Positions 53,574 through 64,000 of a DNA stretch of 64,000 nt are shown here, one piece after another. The notes under the pieces were generated by a model. The model worked only from the letters and a program-made list of their open reading frames with translations, did not search any database and had not been told where the DNA came from. The translations under genes were made by a program, and so were the position numbers. The first letter of the stretch is position 1. The number at the start of each line of letters is the position of its first letter. This stretch comes from an uncultured Actinomycetes bacterium. Lineage in GTDB: Bacteria; Actinomycetota; Coriobacteriia; Coriobacteriales; Atopobiaceae. The DNA is taken from the NCBI GenBank assembly GCA_900314645.1, contig OMWB01000017.1:26998-90997 (forward strand). The letters are read 5' to 3'.

Positions 53574-53606
53574 GCTCGCAGCCTCTTACTGGAAGGTTGG
53601 TTATAC

Positions 53607-56351
53607 ATGGCAAAGACACGCGTGCATGACCTCGCCAAGGAATACGGCATGACGAGCAAGGAGATGCTCGAGCACCTCCAGGCCATGAAGATTCCCGCGA
53701 AGTCCCCGTCATCCACGCTCGAGGACGCGTATGTGTCCATCGTGCGCAAGAAGCTTAAGCCCATCCTTGAGGCCCGCGCCGCCGAGATCGAGGCCGCGCG
53801 CAAGGCCGAGGAGGAGGCACGCCTTGAGGCCGAGCGCCTCGCTGCCGAGAAGGCCGAGCAGGAGCGCCTTGAGGCCGAGCGCCGCCGTGAGGAGGAGCGC
53901 CGTCGCGCCGAGGAGGCCCGTCGTCGCGCCGAGGAGGCTCGCCGCAAGGAGGAAGAGGCCCGCGCAGAAGCCGAGCGCCTGCGTCTCGAGGAAGAGGAGC
54001 GCAACCGCATTAAGGACACCGCTCCCAGCTCCAAGCCCGTCTACACGAGCCTGCTCGACCAGATTGCGGAGCAGCAGGAAGTGCTGAAGCGTCAGGCCGA
54101 GGAAGAGGCCCGTGCGAAGGAGGAGGCTCGCAAGCAGAAGGAGGCCGAGAAGGCCCAGGCTGCCGCCGCGCAGCGTCCTCGCAGGCAGCAGCCCCAGCGT
54201 CAGGCTGCCGCTCCCGCTCCTGCCGCCGCCCCCGCCGCAGCCGCTGCCGAGGAGCAGCAGCCGCCGCGCCAGCGCCGTACGAGCGCCCCGCGGGTGCAGG
54301 CGCCCGCCATGGCCGCTGCCCAGCCCGAGCCCGAGCCCGAGCGCGGTGGCCGCGGTAACCGTGGGCGCAAGGGTGGCCGTCGTGGCCAGGAGTCCGAGGA
54401 CCGCTACAGCCGTATGGCACGCGAGGCCGAGGAGTACAACCGCGAGCACGTGCTCGCCGAGGCTCGCGAGGCCGTCCGCGCGGCGTCCGAAGAGTCCACG
54501 GGCAGGCGCCGTCGTCGTAAGGAGCGCCGCCAGGAGCAGGCTGCTGCCGCCGCCGAGCAGCAGCGTATCGAGCAGGCCATCGCAAACGACCAGGACCTCT
54601 CGCAGCTCGACACCATCAAGGTGCCGCAGGGCTCCACGGTGGCAGAGCTTGCCGAGCTCCTCGAGATTGCACCGACCGAGATCATCAAGCGCATGTTCCT
54701 GCTGGGCGAGGCCCTGACCATGACGCAGAGCATGAGCGACGACCAGATCGAGATGGTGGCCATGGACCTTGGCCGTGACGTCAAGGTCATGACCAAGGAG
54801 GAGGAGAACTCCTTCACGTTCTACGACGACCCGGACAGCCTCAAGAGCCGTCCCCCGGTGGTTACCGTCATGGGCCACGTCGACCACGGCAAGACGTCCT
54901 TGCTGGACGCCATCCGTCACACGGGCGTGGCTGCGGGCGAGGCCGGCGGCATCACGCAGGCTATCGGCGCTTCGCAGGTTAAGATCAACGGTCGTGTCAT
55001 CACCTTCATCGACACCCCTGGTCACGAGACCTTCACGGCCATGCGTGCCCGCGGCGCCAAGGTCACCGACATCGTCATCCTGATCGTCGCCGCCGATGAC
55101 GGCGTCATGCCTCAGACGGTTGAGTCCATCAACCACGCAAAGGCCGCCGGCGTGCCCATCATCGTGGCAGTCAACAAGATCGACAAGGCCGGCGCTGACC
55201 CGACGCGCGTGCGTCAGGAGCTCACCGAGTACGGCATCATCCCCGAGGAGTGGGGCGGCGAGAACATGTTCGTCGACATCTCCGCTCGTCAGAAGCTCGG
55301 CATCGACGACCTGCTCGAGGCCGTCCTTCTGCAGGCCGACGTGCTTGAGCTCAAGGCAAACCCGGACACCTTCGCTTCCGGCAACGTCCTCGAGGCAAAG
55401 CTCGACCGCGGCCGTGGCTCGGTCGCCACGGTGCTCGTCACGCGCGGTACGCTGCGCGTGGGCGACGCGCTCGTCGCCGGCATGAGCTTCGGCAAGGTGC
55501 GCGCCATGCTCGATCACAAGGGCCGTCCCGTCAAGCAGGCCACCCCGTCCTACCCGGTCGAGATCCTTGGCCTGCAGAGCGTCCCGATGGCGGGCGACGA
55601 GTTCCGCGTCTTCCCCGAGGAGCGCGACGCGCGCGCCCTGGCCGACGAGCGTGCGCTCAAGGCCCGCATCGAGGAGCAGAACAAGGTCAAGCATGTCACG
55701 CTCGAGAACCTCTTCGCCACCATGGAGGACGCGGAGGTCAAGGAGCTCAACCTCATCATCAAGGCGGACGTCATGGGCTCCATCGAGGCACTGAAGGACT
55801 CCCTGAGCAAGATGGACCAGTCCGAGGTGCGCATCAACGTGATCCACTCCGCGGTCGGCGCCATCAACGAGACCGACGTCACGCTGGCCGACGCCTCCAA
55901 CGCCATCATCATCGGCTTCGGTGTGCGTCCTGACTCCAAGGCACGCAACGACGCCGAGCACAAGGGCGTCGAGATCCGTACCTACGACGTCATCTACAAG
56001 GCCATGGAAGACATCGATGCCGCTCGTATCGGCATGCTGAAGCCGACCGAGGTGGAGGTCCAGACGGGCGTCGCCATCGTCCTGGACACCTTCAAGGTGC
56101 CCAAGGTTGGCATCGCCGCTGGTGTGCGTGTCGAGGAGGGCGAGATTGCCTCCACCGACTCCGTGCGTCTCGTGCGTGACGGCATCGTGGTGTACAACGG
56201 CAAGATCGCGTCGCTGCGTCACTACAAGGATGACGTCAAGAGCCTGCGCGCCGGTCTTGAGGGCGGCATGGGTCTGGAGAACTTCCAGGACATCCACCCG
56301 GGCGACGTGTTCGAGGCCTACCGCATCGACCAGATCGCCCGCACGGAGTAG
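53607..56351 (+). CDS. infB: Translation initiation factor IF-2
   Basis: This 914-residue GTPase delivers initiator tRNA to the ribosome. The N-terminal IF2-N subdomain (1-50) is followed by a long Ala/Glu/Arg-rich coiled coil (about 60-140) and a low-complexity Pro/Ala/Gln/Arg linker (about 180-270). The G domain carries GHVDHGKT (423-430), DTPGHETF and NKID. Domains II-IV follow. The start follows nusA by 33 bases with GGAAGGTTGG upstream. Confidence 0.97.
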   Translation: MAKTRVHDLAKEYGMTSKEMLEHLQAMKIPAKSPSSTLEDAYVSIVRKKLKPILEARAAEIEAARKAEEEARLEAERLAAEKAEQERLEAERRREEERRRAEEARRRAEEARRKEEEARAEAERLRLEEEERNRIKDTAPSSKPVYTSLLDQIAEQQEVLKRQAEEEARAKEEARKQKEAEKAQAAAAQRPRRQQPQRQAAAPAPAAAPAAAAAEEQQPPRQRRTSAPRVQAPAMAAAQPEPEPERGGRGNRGRKGGRRGQESEDRYSRMAREAEEYNREHVLAEAREAVRAASEESTGRRRRRKERRQEQAAAAAEQQRIEQAIANDQDLSQLDTIKVPQGSTVAELAELLEIAPTEIIKRMFLLGEALTMTQSMSDDQIEMVAMDLGRDVKVMTKEEENSFTFYDDPDSLKSRPPVVTVMGHVDHGKTSLLDAIRHTGVAAGEAGGITQAIGASQVKINGRVITFIDTPGHETFTAMRARGAKVTDIVILIVAADDGVMPQTVESINHAKAAGVPIIVAVNKIDKAGADPTRVRQELTEYGIIPEEWGGENMFVDISARQKLGIDDLLEAVLLQADVLELKANPDTFASGNVLEAKLDRGRGSVATVLVTRGTLRVGDALVAGMSFGKVRAMLDHKGRPVKQATPSYPVEILGLQSVPMAGDEFRVFPEERDARALADERALKARIEEQNKVKHVTLENLFATMEDAEVKELNLIIKADVMGSIEALKDSLSKMDQSEVRINVIHSAVGAINETDVTLADASNAIIIGFGVRPDSKARNDAEHKGVEIRTYDVIYKAMEDIDAARIGMLKPTEVEVQTGVAIVLDTFKVPKVGIAAGVRVEEGEIASTDSVRLVRDGIVVYNGKIASLRHYKDDVKSLRAGLEGGMGLENFQDIHPGDVFEAYRIDQIARTE

Positions 56352-56360
56352 GGAGCGGAT

Positions 56361-56789
56361 GTGAAGCAGAATCAGAACTCTCGGCGCGTCAACCAGATCG
56401 CGCGAGAGAAGCTTGCCAGCATCCTGCTCTTCGAGGTGGCCGATCCTGACCTGTCGCTCGTGACCCTCACGGGTTGCGAGGTCAGCGTGGACAAGTCCGT
56501 CATGCGTGCTTACGTGAGCTGCGAGGCCGCGCGCTACGATACCGTGCGCGCGGCCCTTGGCCGGGCCAAGGGGCGCATCAGGTCGCTCCTCGGTCACTCG
56601 CTGGGCTGGCGCGTGACGCCCGAGCTCATCTTTGAGATTGACACGACGGCCGACGAGGCCGAGCGCATCGCCATCGCGCTTGAGGAGGTTCCACCGACGC
56701 TGGGCGTCGAGAAGGACGAGTTTGGCTATCCGGTGTCCGACGAGGACGATATGCTTGACAGCCAGGACGATGAAGCAGAGGACCTGTAG
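56361..56789 (+). CDS. rbfA: Ribosome-binding factor A
   Basis: The 142-residue RbfA helps mature the 16S rRNA 5' end. SRRVNQIAREKLASILLFEV and the KH-like DPDLSLVTLTGCEVSVDKSV segment match the family, as does TPELIFEIDTTADEAERI. A low-complexity acidic tail (DEDDMLDSQDDEAEDL) extends the protein. GTG start nine bases after infB; GGGAGCGG is the likely ribosome-binding site. It is the usual partner after infB. Confidence 0.94.
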   Translation: MKQNQNSRRVNQIAREKLASILLFEVADPDLSLVTLTGCEVSVDKSVMRAYVSCEAARYDTVRAALGRAKGRIRSLLGHSLGWRVTPELIFEIDTTADEAERIAIALEEVPPTLGVEKDEFGYPVSDEDDMLDSQDDEAEDL

Positions 56790-56797
56790 GGGGAACC

Positions 56798-57832
56798 GTG
56801 CTTTCGCATACCGCTGAGTGCGCCGATGCGTTTGATCGAATTGCGGCGCTGATAGATGCCGCGCAGACCATCGCCATCTGCGCTCATGTGAACCCGGACG
56901 GGGACGCCCTTGGTTCGGGGCTTGCGCTTACGCAGGTGATCGAAGCGCATTGGGACGGCAAGGAGGTCGTGAACCTGCTTGCCGAGGATGATGTGGTTCC
57001 ACGCATCTACCAGTTCCTGCCTGGGGCAGACCGCTTTGTGCGCTCCTGCGCCTACGACGGTTGCCCCGACCTCTTCATCAGCGTCGACCTGTCCATCCCG
57101 TCGCGTCTGGGCGATGGCGAGGCCGTGCTCAACCGCTCCAAGAAGTGTGCCATCCTTGACCATCACCCGTGCGACGATCCCGTGGCGGATGCGTACCTCA
57201 TCAGGCCGGACGCCGCGGCGGCGGGCGTCATCATCACCGAGTTTGCCCAGCATCTCGGTGTCGAGGTGACGGCTGACATGGCGCAGAATCTCTACTGCGC
57301 CATTGCCACGGACACGGGTCGCTTCCAGTATCAGAATGCCGACTCGGAGGCGTTTGAGGTCGCGAGCTTCCTTGTGGGTTGCGGTGCCTCGCCTTCCGAC
57401 GTGTCCCTCAACGTGTACCAGAGCTTTAGGCTTGCGTTTCTGCACCTCGAGTCGGCCGTCATGGGCCGCATCACCACCTTCGAGCGGGGACGGATCGCCT
57501 ACAGCTACGCCACGCAGGCAGACCTGCAGCGTACGGGCGCGAGCCTCGACGAGAGCGATGGCCTCGTGGACGTGGTTCGCAGCGTGGAGGGCTCCGAGGT
57601 GGCGCTCTTCCTGAAGGAGGTGCCCGGCGGCAAGGTGCGCGGAAACCTGCGCTCCAAGACGGGCCGCGACATCTCGGGCGTTGCGCGTGCGTTGGGCGGA
57701 GGCGGCCACCGTGCGGCCTCGGGCTTCACCATCGATGGCGGTATCGACGACGCGCTCTCTGCGGCGTTGCCGCTTCTGCATGCGCTCTTCGTTGAGGAGG
57801 AGCAGTCTGTAGATGGGCGCGATGCCTCGTGA
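56798..57832 (+). CDS. nrnA: DHH-family phosphoesterase (NrnA-like nanoRNase/pAp phosphatase)
   Basis: This 344-residue protein has the DHH domain motifs: CAHVNPDGDALGSGLAL (about 28-44), FISVDLSIPSR, ILDHHPCDDPVAD with the DHH signature (about 117-129), and CAIATDTGRFQY. The DHHA1 C-terminal domain includes GGGGHRAASGF. NrnA degrades short RNA oligomers and dephosphorylates pAp. GTG start nine bases after rbfA, with AGGGGGAACC upstream. Its stop overlaps the truB start by four bases. Confidence 0.93.
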   Translation: MLSHTAECADAFDRIAALIDAAQTIAICAHVNPDGDALGSGLALTQVIEAHWDGKEVVNLLAEDDVVPRIYQFLPGADRFVRSCAYDGCPDLFISVDLSIPSRLGDGEAVLNRSKKCAILDHHPCDDPVADAYLIRPDAAAAGVIITEFAQHLGVEVTADMAQNLYCAIATDTGRFQYQNADSEAFEVASFLVGCGASPSDVSLNVYQSFRLAFLHLESAVMGRITTFERGRIAYSYATQADLQRTGASLDESDGLVDVVRSVEGSEVALFLKEVPGGKVRGNLRSKTGRDISGVARALGGGGHRAASGFTIDGGIDDALSAALPLLHALFVEEEQSVDGRDAS

Positions 57833-58794
57833 GGCGCGGCGATAGCGGCATTAACTGCCTGCTCGCCTTAGACAAGCCGGTTGGGCCCTCGAGCCACGAT
57901 GTGGTGAGCAGGGTGCGCCGTGCCTTGGGGGAGCGACGCGTTGGTCATGCGGGTACGCTTGATCCTGAGGCCTCAGGGGTGCTGGTGGTTGGCGTGGGCC
58001 AGGGCGCGCGCCTTCTCGGCATGCTGACGCTAGACGAGAAGGCCTACGAGGGCCGGATCGTGTTTGGTTCCGAGACCACTACCGACGACGCCGAGGGCGA
58101 GGTCACCGTAACCGTGCCCGTGCCTGACAGGCTCCGTGACGAGCGCTTTGCGCGCGACGCCGTGGCGGCGCTCGTGGGCGAGCACGACCAGGTGCCGCCG
58201 GCGTTTTCCGCAATCTCGGTCAACGGCAAGCGCGCGTACGACCGCGCCCGGCAGGGCGAGACGGTGGTGCTCGAGCCACGACACGTGCGCATTCACGAGG
58301 CACGCCTGCTGTCGTTGGAAAACGGCGAGGTCTTTGCATGGAACATCTACGTGCGGGTCACCAAGGGTACCTACGTCCGCAGCATCGCGCGTGACGTGGG
58401 GCGCGAGCTGGGAAGCGCGGCGCATCTCGATGGGCTGAGGCGCGTTTCTTCCGGCGTGGTGACCATAGACGACTGCCTCACGCTCGACGAGCTCGATGCG
58501 CTTCGTGAGCAGGCCATTCCTGCGCGCTGCCTCGATCCCGTGCGTGCGCTGGGCTATGCGTTTCGCGCGCTGAGCGACCAGGAGTTTGCTGACGTCTCCA
58601 ATGGGCGGCGGGTCGAGCCGGGTCTCTGCGTCGATATCGAGGGATCCATACGCGAGCCGCGCCAGGACGAGCTCGTCTCGCTGGTGCATGGAGGGGCGCT
58701 CGTGGGCGTTTGGCGGCGCGTTGGAGGCACCCTACGCTGCGAGGCAAACTTCCCGGTGGGTATCGTCGGAGTTGGGGGCATGCATGGACGATAG
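57829..58794 (+). CDS. truB: tRNA pseudouridine-55 synthase
   Basis: TruB makes the universal pseudouridine 55 in the T-loop of tRNA. The 321-residue protein has ALDKPVGPSSHDVVSRVRR, the catalytic VGHAGTLDPEASGVLVVGVG (catalytic Asp in TLDPEA, about residue 45), and VTKGTYVRSIARDVGRELG. The PUA-like C-terminus is present. GTG start overlaps the nrnA stop, so the two are translationally coupled; the ribF start lies inside its 3' end. Confidence 0.95.
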   Translation: MRRGDSGINCLLALDKPVGPSSHDVVSRVRRALGERRVGHAGTLDPEASGVLVVGVGQGARLLGMLTLDEKAYEGRIVFGSETTTDDAEGEVTVTVPVPDRLRDERFARDAVAALVGEHDQVPPAFSAISVNGKRAYDRARQGETVVLEPRHVRIHEARLLSLENGEVFAWNIYVRVTKGTYVRSIARDVGRELGSAAHLDGLRRVSSGVVTIDDCLTLDELDALREQAIPARCLDPVRALGYAFRALSDQEFADVSNGRRVEPGLCVDIEGSIREPRQDELVSLVHGGALVGVWRRVGGTLRCEANFPVGIVGVGGMHGR

Positions 58795-59836
58795 GCGCTT
58801 TGATGCCCAGTCACTGGTTCGCGGCTCGCTTGGCATGGGTGGCAAAGCACTGACCTGGACGGACGGCCCACATGGTGCGCGGTTGCTGCTGGCGCCGGGA
58901 GTTCAGGTGGGTGATGGGGTGCCGGCCGTGTTGGCCATCGGCGCCTTTGACGGCTTCCACGTGGGGCACCGCGCGCTCATGGACGCGGCGCTCGCAGACG
59001 CGCGTTCCCGAGGGGTCGCGTGCCTTGCCGTCTCGTTTGACCCTGACCCTGACGAGCTCTTTCTTGGCGACGAGGCACCTCGCCAGCTCCTCTCGTGCGA
59101 CGACCGTGCGCACATGATTGCCGCGGCGGGCGTTGACGGCGTCATCTTGCTGCACTTTGACCGTGCGCTTGCCTCCCTGGAGCCCGAGGAGTTCGTCTCG
59201 CGCGTACTCTGCCACGTGGCGAGCCCGGTGAGCATGCACGTGGGGAGCAACTTCCACTTTGGCGCACGTGGGAAAGGCAACTGCGCCCTGCTCAGCGCCT
59301 GTGGCGCCGATCTGGGCTTTGAGGTGACCGCGCACGACCTGGTCAGGCGCGGTGGGCTGCCCGTCTCGTCCACACGCGTTCGTGCTGTGCTGGCACAGCC
59401 GGCAGGCCTTGCCGAGGCAAACGAGCTGCTCGGCCGTTGCCACTTCCTGCGCGGCACGGTGGAGCACGGCCGCGGCCAGGGGACGTCGTTTGGCTTCCCC
59501 ACAGCAAACGTGCGCTTCCCAGGACGCTCGTGCATGCCCGCGCAGGGCGTGTATGGGGGCTACGTCACCATCGGTAACTCCGCATGGCCCGCGGCGATCA
59601 ATGTTGGTGCGCCACCCACGTTCTCCGGTCCCGACGAGCTCTTCTGCGAGGCAAACCTCATCGGGTTTACGGGCGACGTGTATGGCGCAGAGGTGGCGGT
59701 CACGTTTGTGCAATGGCTGCGTGCCTCTCGCCCGTTCAGCTCGACCGAAGAGCTGGAACGTGTGGTGCTCGGCAACATCGATTGGGTACGTACCAACCTA
59801 GGTGACGGACGGGTGGAGGTGGCGCTTGATAACTGA
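58784..59836 (+). CDS. ribF: Riboflavin kinase / FMN adenylyltransferase
   Basis: The 350-residue bifunctional enzyme makes FMN and FAD from riboflavin. The FAD synthetase half has IGAFDGFHVGHRALM (about 51-65) and ISxTR-like PVSSTRVRAVL; the flavokinase half has VEHGRGQGTSFGFPTANVRF (about 225-244) and the QGVYGGYV segment. The ATG at 58784 overlaps truB by 11 bases and has GGGGG upstream; the longer frame to 58586 is rejected. dnaG starts inside its 3' end. Confidence 0.95.
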   Translation: MDDRRFDAQSLVRGSLGMGGKALTWTDGPHGARLLLAPGVQVGDGVPAVLAIGAFDGFHVGHRALMDAALADARSRGVACLAVSFDPDPDELFLGDEAPRQLLSCDDRAHMIAAAGVDGVILLHFDRALASLEPEEFVSRVLCHVASPVSMHVGSNFHFGARGKGNCALLSACGADLGFEVTAHDLVRRGGLPVSSTRVRAVLAQPAGLAEANELLGRCHFLRGTVEHGRGQGTSFGFPTANVRFPGRSCMPAQGVYGGYVTIGNSAWPAAINVGAPPTFSGPDELFCEANLIGFTGDVYGAEVAVTFVQWLRASRPFSSTEELERVVLGNIDWVRTNLGDGRVEVALDN

Positions 59837-61673
59837 CGAGGACAAGGAGCGGGTCAGGCAGGCAACGGACTTCCAGGCGCTCGTCTCCGAGACGGTGGTC
59901 CTTCGCCAGCGTGGGCACGACTTCTGGGGCTGCTGCCCCTTCCACCACGAGAAAAGCCCGTCGTTCCATATGAATCCCTCAACGGGGCTCTGGAACTGCT
60001 TTGGCTGCCATAAGGGCGGCGACGTCTTCGACTACGTCATGGCCCGCGAGAACCTCGACTTTGTGGACGCGATTCGCTACCTTGCGGACCGTGCGGGCAT
60101 CGAGCTCTCCGAGGAGCAGGGGAGGGCCAATCGTGGCCCCAAGCGCAACCGCCTCATCGAGGCCCTGAGCGAGGCGGAGTCTTTCTACTCGACCATGCTG
60201 CTGCGTGGGCGCGGGCAGGCGCAAGACGCTGCGCGACGCTACTTCGCTGGCCGTGGCTTTGGCTCTGACGTATGTCGTCGTTGGGGCCTGGGCTTTGCGC
60301 CAGGTCGGGGGACGCTGGTGCAGGACCTTCGCAAGAAGGGGTTCACCCAGCAGGAGATCATGGCAGCCGACCTCGCCGTTGATCGCTCTGGACGCCTCTC
60401 GGACCGCTTCTATGACCGTGTGATGTTTCCCATCCACGACGAGCAGGGACGCTCCATCGGCTTTGGGGGCCGCGTGATGGGTGACGGCAAGCCCAAGTAC
60501 CTCAACACGCGCGAGACCGCCGTCTTCCACAAGTCAAAGCACCTCTTCGCGTTCGACCGCGCCAAGGAGACCATAACCGCACGGGGCACCGCGCTGGTGG
60601 TTGAGGGCTACACCGACGTCATCGCCCTGCATGAGGCGGGCTACACCAACGCCGTGGCTGCGCTGGGCACCGCGCTCTCGCTTGACCACGTCAAGCTACT
60701 CGAGCGTTTCGGCGCCAAGGTAATCATCTGCATGTTTGACGGCGACGCCGCGGGACAGAAGGCCGCCGAGCTCTCCATCCAGCATCTGGACAAGACCAAG
60801 TCCGAGATGCGCTGCGTGGTCTTGCCCGACAACCAGGACCCCGCGGAGTTTCTCGCTGACCACGGCGCGGAGGCGCTTCAGCCGTACCTGCGCGAGGCGA
60901 AGCCCCTGATGAGCTTCGTCTTCGACAAGAAGCTCTCGGGGTATGACCTCTCGGTGCCTGGCCAACGCATTGCGGCGCTGAACGACCTTGCGGCGGTGCT
61001 TGCGCCGCTCAAGGGGTCCGTGCTGCTCGACAGCTATGTGACGCAGCTTGCGGGACGTCTGGGAACCGACGTCGAGGCGACGCGTCGCGCGGTGATGAAC
61101 GCCCGTCCCGCGCAGGCGAGCGAGCCGCGAACCGAAGACCGGCGTCCGCAATACGAGCTCGCGCCCGAGCAGCCGGTGTATACGTCGCCGTACGGTGGCT
61201 TCGACGTGCTCTCGCGCGATGATCGTACACTCATGGAGGTGGAGCGCGAGCTGCTCTCGGTGCTTGCCACCGACGTGGACGCCGTGCGCCCGTACGGCGA
61301 ACGCATCGCGGGGTTCTCGTGGGCGGACTCGCGTCACGAGGCCATGGCGTGGGCCATGCTCGCCACGCCGGTTGGCTCGACGCCGGCGCAGGTGGTCGCT
61401 GCGGCCACGGAGGTGGTGCCCGAGGCGCCACGAATCCTGTCTGGTGGCAGGATGGCGCAGGTCGAGCGCATGACGACGGCAGAGAAGGTGGACTTCCTCA
61501 TAGACACGGTCGACCTCCACTCCACGCGGCGTCAGGTGAGTCAGATCAAGGCGCGGCTCTCGGCCATGTCGCAAGGGGCACCAGACGAGAATGCACAAGA
61601 GCTCTTCCGGCAGGCAACTGAGCTGCAGAGACGTTGCAACGAGTTGTCCGCAAAGCTTTCGGCTATGAATTGA
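59826..61673 (+). CDS. dnaG: DNA primase
   Basis: The 615-residue primase lays RNA primers at replication forks. The zinc domain reads CCPFHHEKSPSF and LWNCFGCHKGGD (about 39-70). The RNA polymerase core has RYFAGRGFGSDVCRRWGLGF and the TOPRIM ALVVEGYTDVIALHEAG with the acidic metal-binding residues. The C-terminal helicase-binding domain is short. The start is TTG at 59826 with GGAGG six bases upstream, inside ribF by 11 bases; the GTG at 59802 is less likely. rpoD follows after a 75-base gap. Confidence 0.95.
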   Translation: MITDEDKERVRQATDFQALVSETVVLRQRGHDFWGCCPFHHEKSPSFHMNPSTGLWNCFGCHKGGDVFDYVMARENLDFVDAIRYLADRAGIELSEEQGRANRGPKRNRLIEALSEAESFYSTMLLRGRGQAQDAARRYFAGRGFGSDVCRRWGLGFAPGRGTLVQDLRKKGFTQQEIMAADLAVDRSGRLSDRFYDRVMFPIHDEQGRSIGFGGRVMGDGKPKYLNTRETAVFHKSKHLFAFDRAKETITARGTALVVEGYTDVIALHEAGYTNAVAALGTALSLDHVKLLERFGAKVIICMFDGDAAGQKAAELSIQHLDKTKSEMRCVVLPDNQDPAEFLADHGAEALQPYLREAKPLMSFVFDKKLSGYDLSVPGQRIAALNDLAAVLAPLKGSVLLDSYVTQLAGRLGTDVEATRRAVMNARPAQASEPRTEDRRPQYELAPEQPVYTSPYGGFDVLSRDDRTLMEVERELLSVLATDVDAVRPYGERIAGFSWADSRHEAMAWAMLATPVGSTPAQVVAAATEVVPEAPRILSGGRMAQVERMTTAEKVDFLIDTVDLHSTRRQVSQIKARLSAMSQGAPDENAQELFRQATELQRRCNELSAKLSAMN

Positions 61674-61748
61674 TTGCCATTGAGATGTATTGAATGCCTG
61701 ATTTTTGGGTAGAATTCATAGGCTTTAGGACCTTTCGAAAGGATGCTT

Positions 61749-63137
<1,389 letters not shown>

Positions 63138-63160
63138 CCAGCCTGGTCATCCTTATGAGA

Positions 63161-63189
63161 ACGGCCCCCTGCTCAGGGGGCCGTTTTTT
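63161..63189 (+). terminator. Rho-independent terminator after rpoD
   Basis: AACGGCCCC pairs with GGGGCCGTT around CTGCTCA, followed by six Ts (63184-63189). It lies 24 bases after the stop codon. Confidence 0.93.
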
Positions 63190-63238
63190 GTGTCGGGATG
63201 TTTGCCTTGGCTGCAAGTGTCAGGGCAGGGGGGGCGAG

Positions 63239-63553
63239 CTATACCAGCGTGAAGCCGGTGGACGTCTTCTCCACTACGGCCACGAGTATGTCGCCCTCGA
63301 GGGAGATGGTCACGTTCTCGTATCCTGCTCGCAGGAGTGCAAGCAGGCACTCGGAGGCAGCCTTGCTGATGACCTCGCGGCTGATCTGCGCTTCGCTTAC
63401 GCCGAAATGGGCGGCAGTCTCTTCAATAGAGGAGCGCAAGAAGAAGCTTGCGAAGAGCTGTCCGTCCTCGTCGGGCTCCTGCTGCTCCAGGATGTGGAGG
63501 GATTTCTCACCAAAGCTCTTGGACCATTTCTCGATCGCTTCAGATACTTCCAT
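63239..63553 (-). CDS. Small HTH-like hypothetical protein
   Basis: The 104-residue protein has a possible helix-turn-helix (SIEETAAHFGVSEAQISREV, about 45-64), followed by a mixed C-terminal region (GYENVTISLEGDILVAVVEK). No family is recognised; it could be a small regulator. GAGGAGGAACC precedes the ATG at 63553, and the longer frame to 63835 is rejected. It is convergent with rpoD. Function unknown. Confidence 0.65.
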   Translation of the reverse strand: MEVSEAIEKWSKSFGEKSLHILEQQEPDEDGQLFASFFLRSSIEETAAHFGVSEAQISREVISKAASECLLALLRAGYENVTISLEGDILVAVVEKTSTGFTLV

Positions 63554-63689
63554 GGTTCCTCCTCGATGCGCGGCTGCGGAGTGGGTGCTCGGTTTCCATG
63601 GTAGCGAATAGCGTGCGTCAACCTCTGACTCAGGTTTGAGCTTGCCGTTGAGTAGTATTGCCCGCCTGCACGTTGCGGCTGGTTGCCTG

Positions 63690-63845
63690 CTACTTTCTAT
63701 CGCCTCGAATGATGTGGATAAGTGTCTCACCGAGGAACCAAACGAGAAGTAGCACGGGCGAGAAGACGAGCGAAAGGAGCAGGACTTGGCCAGCACCGCC
63801 TGGTGCAAACATCGCCCAAATGACAAGAAGTGCAATGAGCCACAT
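63690..63845 (-). CDS. Small two-helix membrane protein
   Basis: This 51-residue hydrophobic protein has two transmembrane segments, MWLIALLVIWAMFAPGGAG and VLLLSLVFSPVLLLVWFLG, and a short basic tail. GGGAGGCGTCACC precedes the ATG at 63845. It lies 137 bases upstream of the small HTH-like gene on the same strand. Function unknown. Confidence 0.6.
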   Translation of the reverse strand: MWLIALLVIWAMFAPGGAGQVLLLSLVFSPVLLLVWFLGETLIHIIRGDRK

Positions 63846-64000
63846 GGTGACGCCTCCCTCGGTGCCTTTCCCCTTCGGTTGTGGAGAGCCTAGCATGGTG
63901 ACCGGACTTTATTTATCGGAGCTGCATATGATGAACACACCACGGCATCCGTGATCGGGAGCAGCCGTGGCGCCGGCTGTCGGCGGGCCCGGTATGGCCG

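Noticed and set aside
53709..56597. Long minus-strand open frame opposite infB
   Set aside because: Antisense shadow of infB, with low-complexity sequence mirroring the IF-2 linker and no ribosome binding site.
61674..61748. Promoter for rpoD (TTGAAT and TAGAAT)
   Set aside because: The spacing is only about 14 bases, so no element was called, although a promoter in this gap is likely.
63900..64000. Possible gene start at the window edge
   Set aside because: No frame with a supported start was visible in the last 100 bases.

Overview
The window is a GC-rich actinobacterial chromosome segment, most likely from the class Coriobacteriia (Olsenella/Atopobium/Collinsella-like). This is inferred from the gene set: a class III fructose-1,6-bisphosphatase beside ATP-type PEP carboxykinase, acetate kinase, a YugP-like zinc peptidase, a threonyl-tRNA synthetase without a TGS domain, several small lipoproteins, and very high G+C in third codon positions. 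No rRNA, tRNA, CRISPR array, insertion sequence or prophage was recognised. It looks like core chromosome with a few orphan or decayed genes.

Layout. 1-9.9 kb: zinc-ribbon membrane protein, thrS, a shrunken Cys/Met PLP-enzyme relative, a lipoprotein, then a leftward block (diacylglycerol-kinase family, HD hydrolase, acyl-ACP thioesterase, MutT, thyA-folA), then RNase D. 9.9-18.1 kb: zinc peptidase, xseA-xseB, HIT protein, ackA, aldose epimerase, lipoprotein, pckA. 18.2-29 kb: orphan gene, SlyD-like FKBP with a metal-binding tail, GntR/UTRA regulator, fbp (class III), ileS with an attenuator leader, lspA, RluA-type synthase, guaB. 29-39 kb: orphan, broken MFS gene, leuS, cell-wall amidase with cell-wall-binding repeats, pfkA, GH32 sucrase. 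39-46.9 kb: lipoprotein, SNF2 helicase, DUF2262-like orphan, ADP-ribose pyrophosphatase, GNAT protein, a second GH32 enzyme, ferredoxin. 47-51.6 kb: dinB with a small partner, then a broken SpoIIE/RsbU-type phosphatase. 51.7-63.1 kb: a dense operon rimP-nusA-infB-rbfA-nrnA-truB-ribF-dnaG, then rpoD. The end holds two small leftward genes.

Metabolically, the two GH32 enzymes, pfkA, fbp, pckA and ackA describe a saccharolytic acetogenic fermenter able to run gluconeogenesis. The 51.7-63.1 kb block couples ribosome maturation, transcription elongation, translation initiation, nanoRNA turnover, flavin synthesis, priming and the main sigma factor.

The most unusual signal is intergenic. Many genes end within a few bases of very long inverted repeats without U-tracts. 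In five of them the arms (25-31 bp) differ completely between loci, but the tip is conserved: GATT, a small GAA-loop hairpin, a second variable hairpin, then TGA. Other loci have equally long arms without this core: one 52-bp perfect arm pair and one perfect 68-bp palindrome. The ackA-galM gap also carries a 48-bp duplication bracketing four copies of a 25-nt repeat that can be read as the peptide pattern [G/D/V]TKx[N/D]xVP. Two genes, the MFS transporter and the SpoIIE-like phosphatase, are broken by short internal frame-changing deletions.
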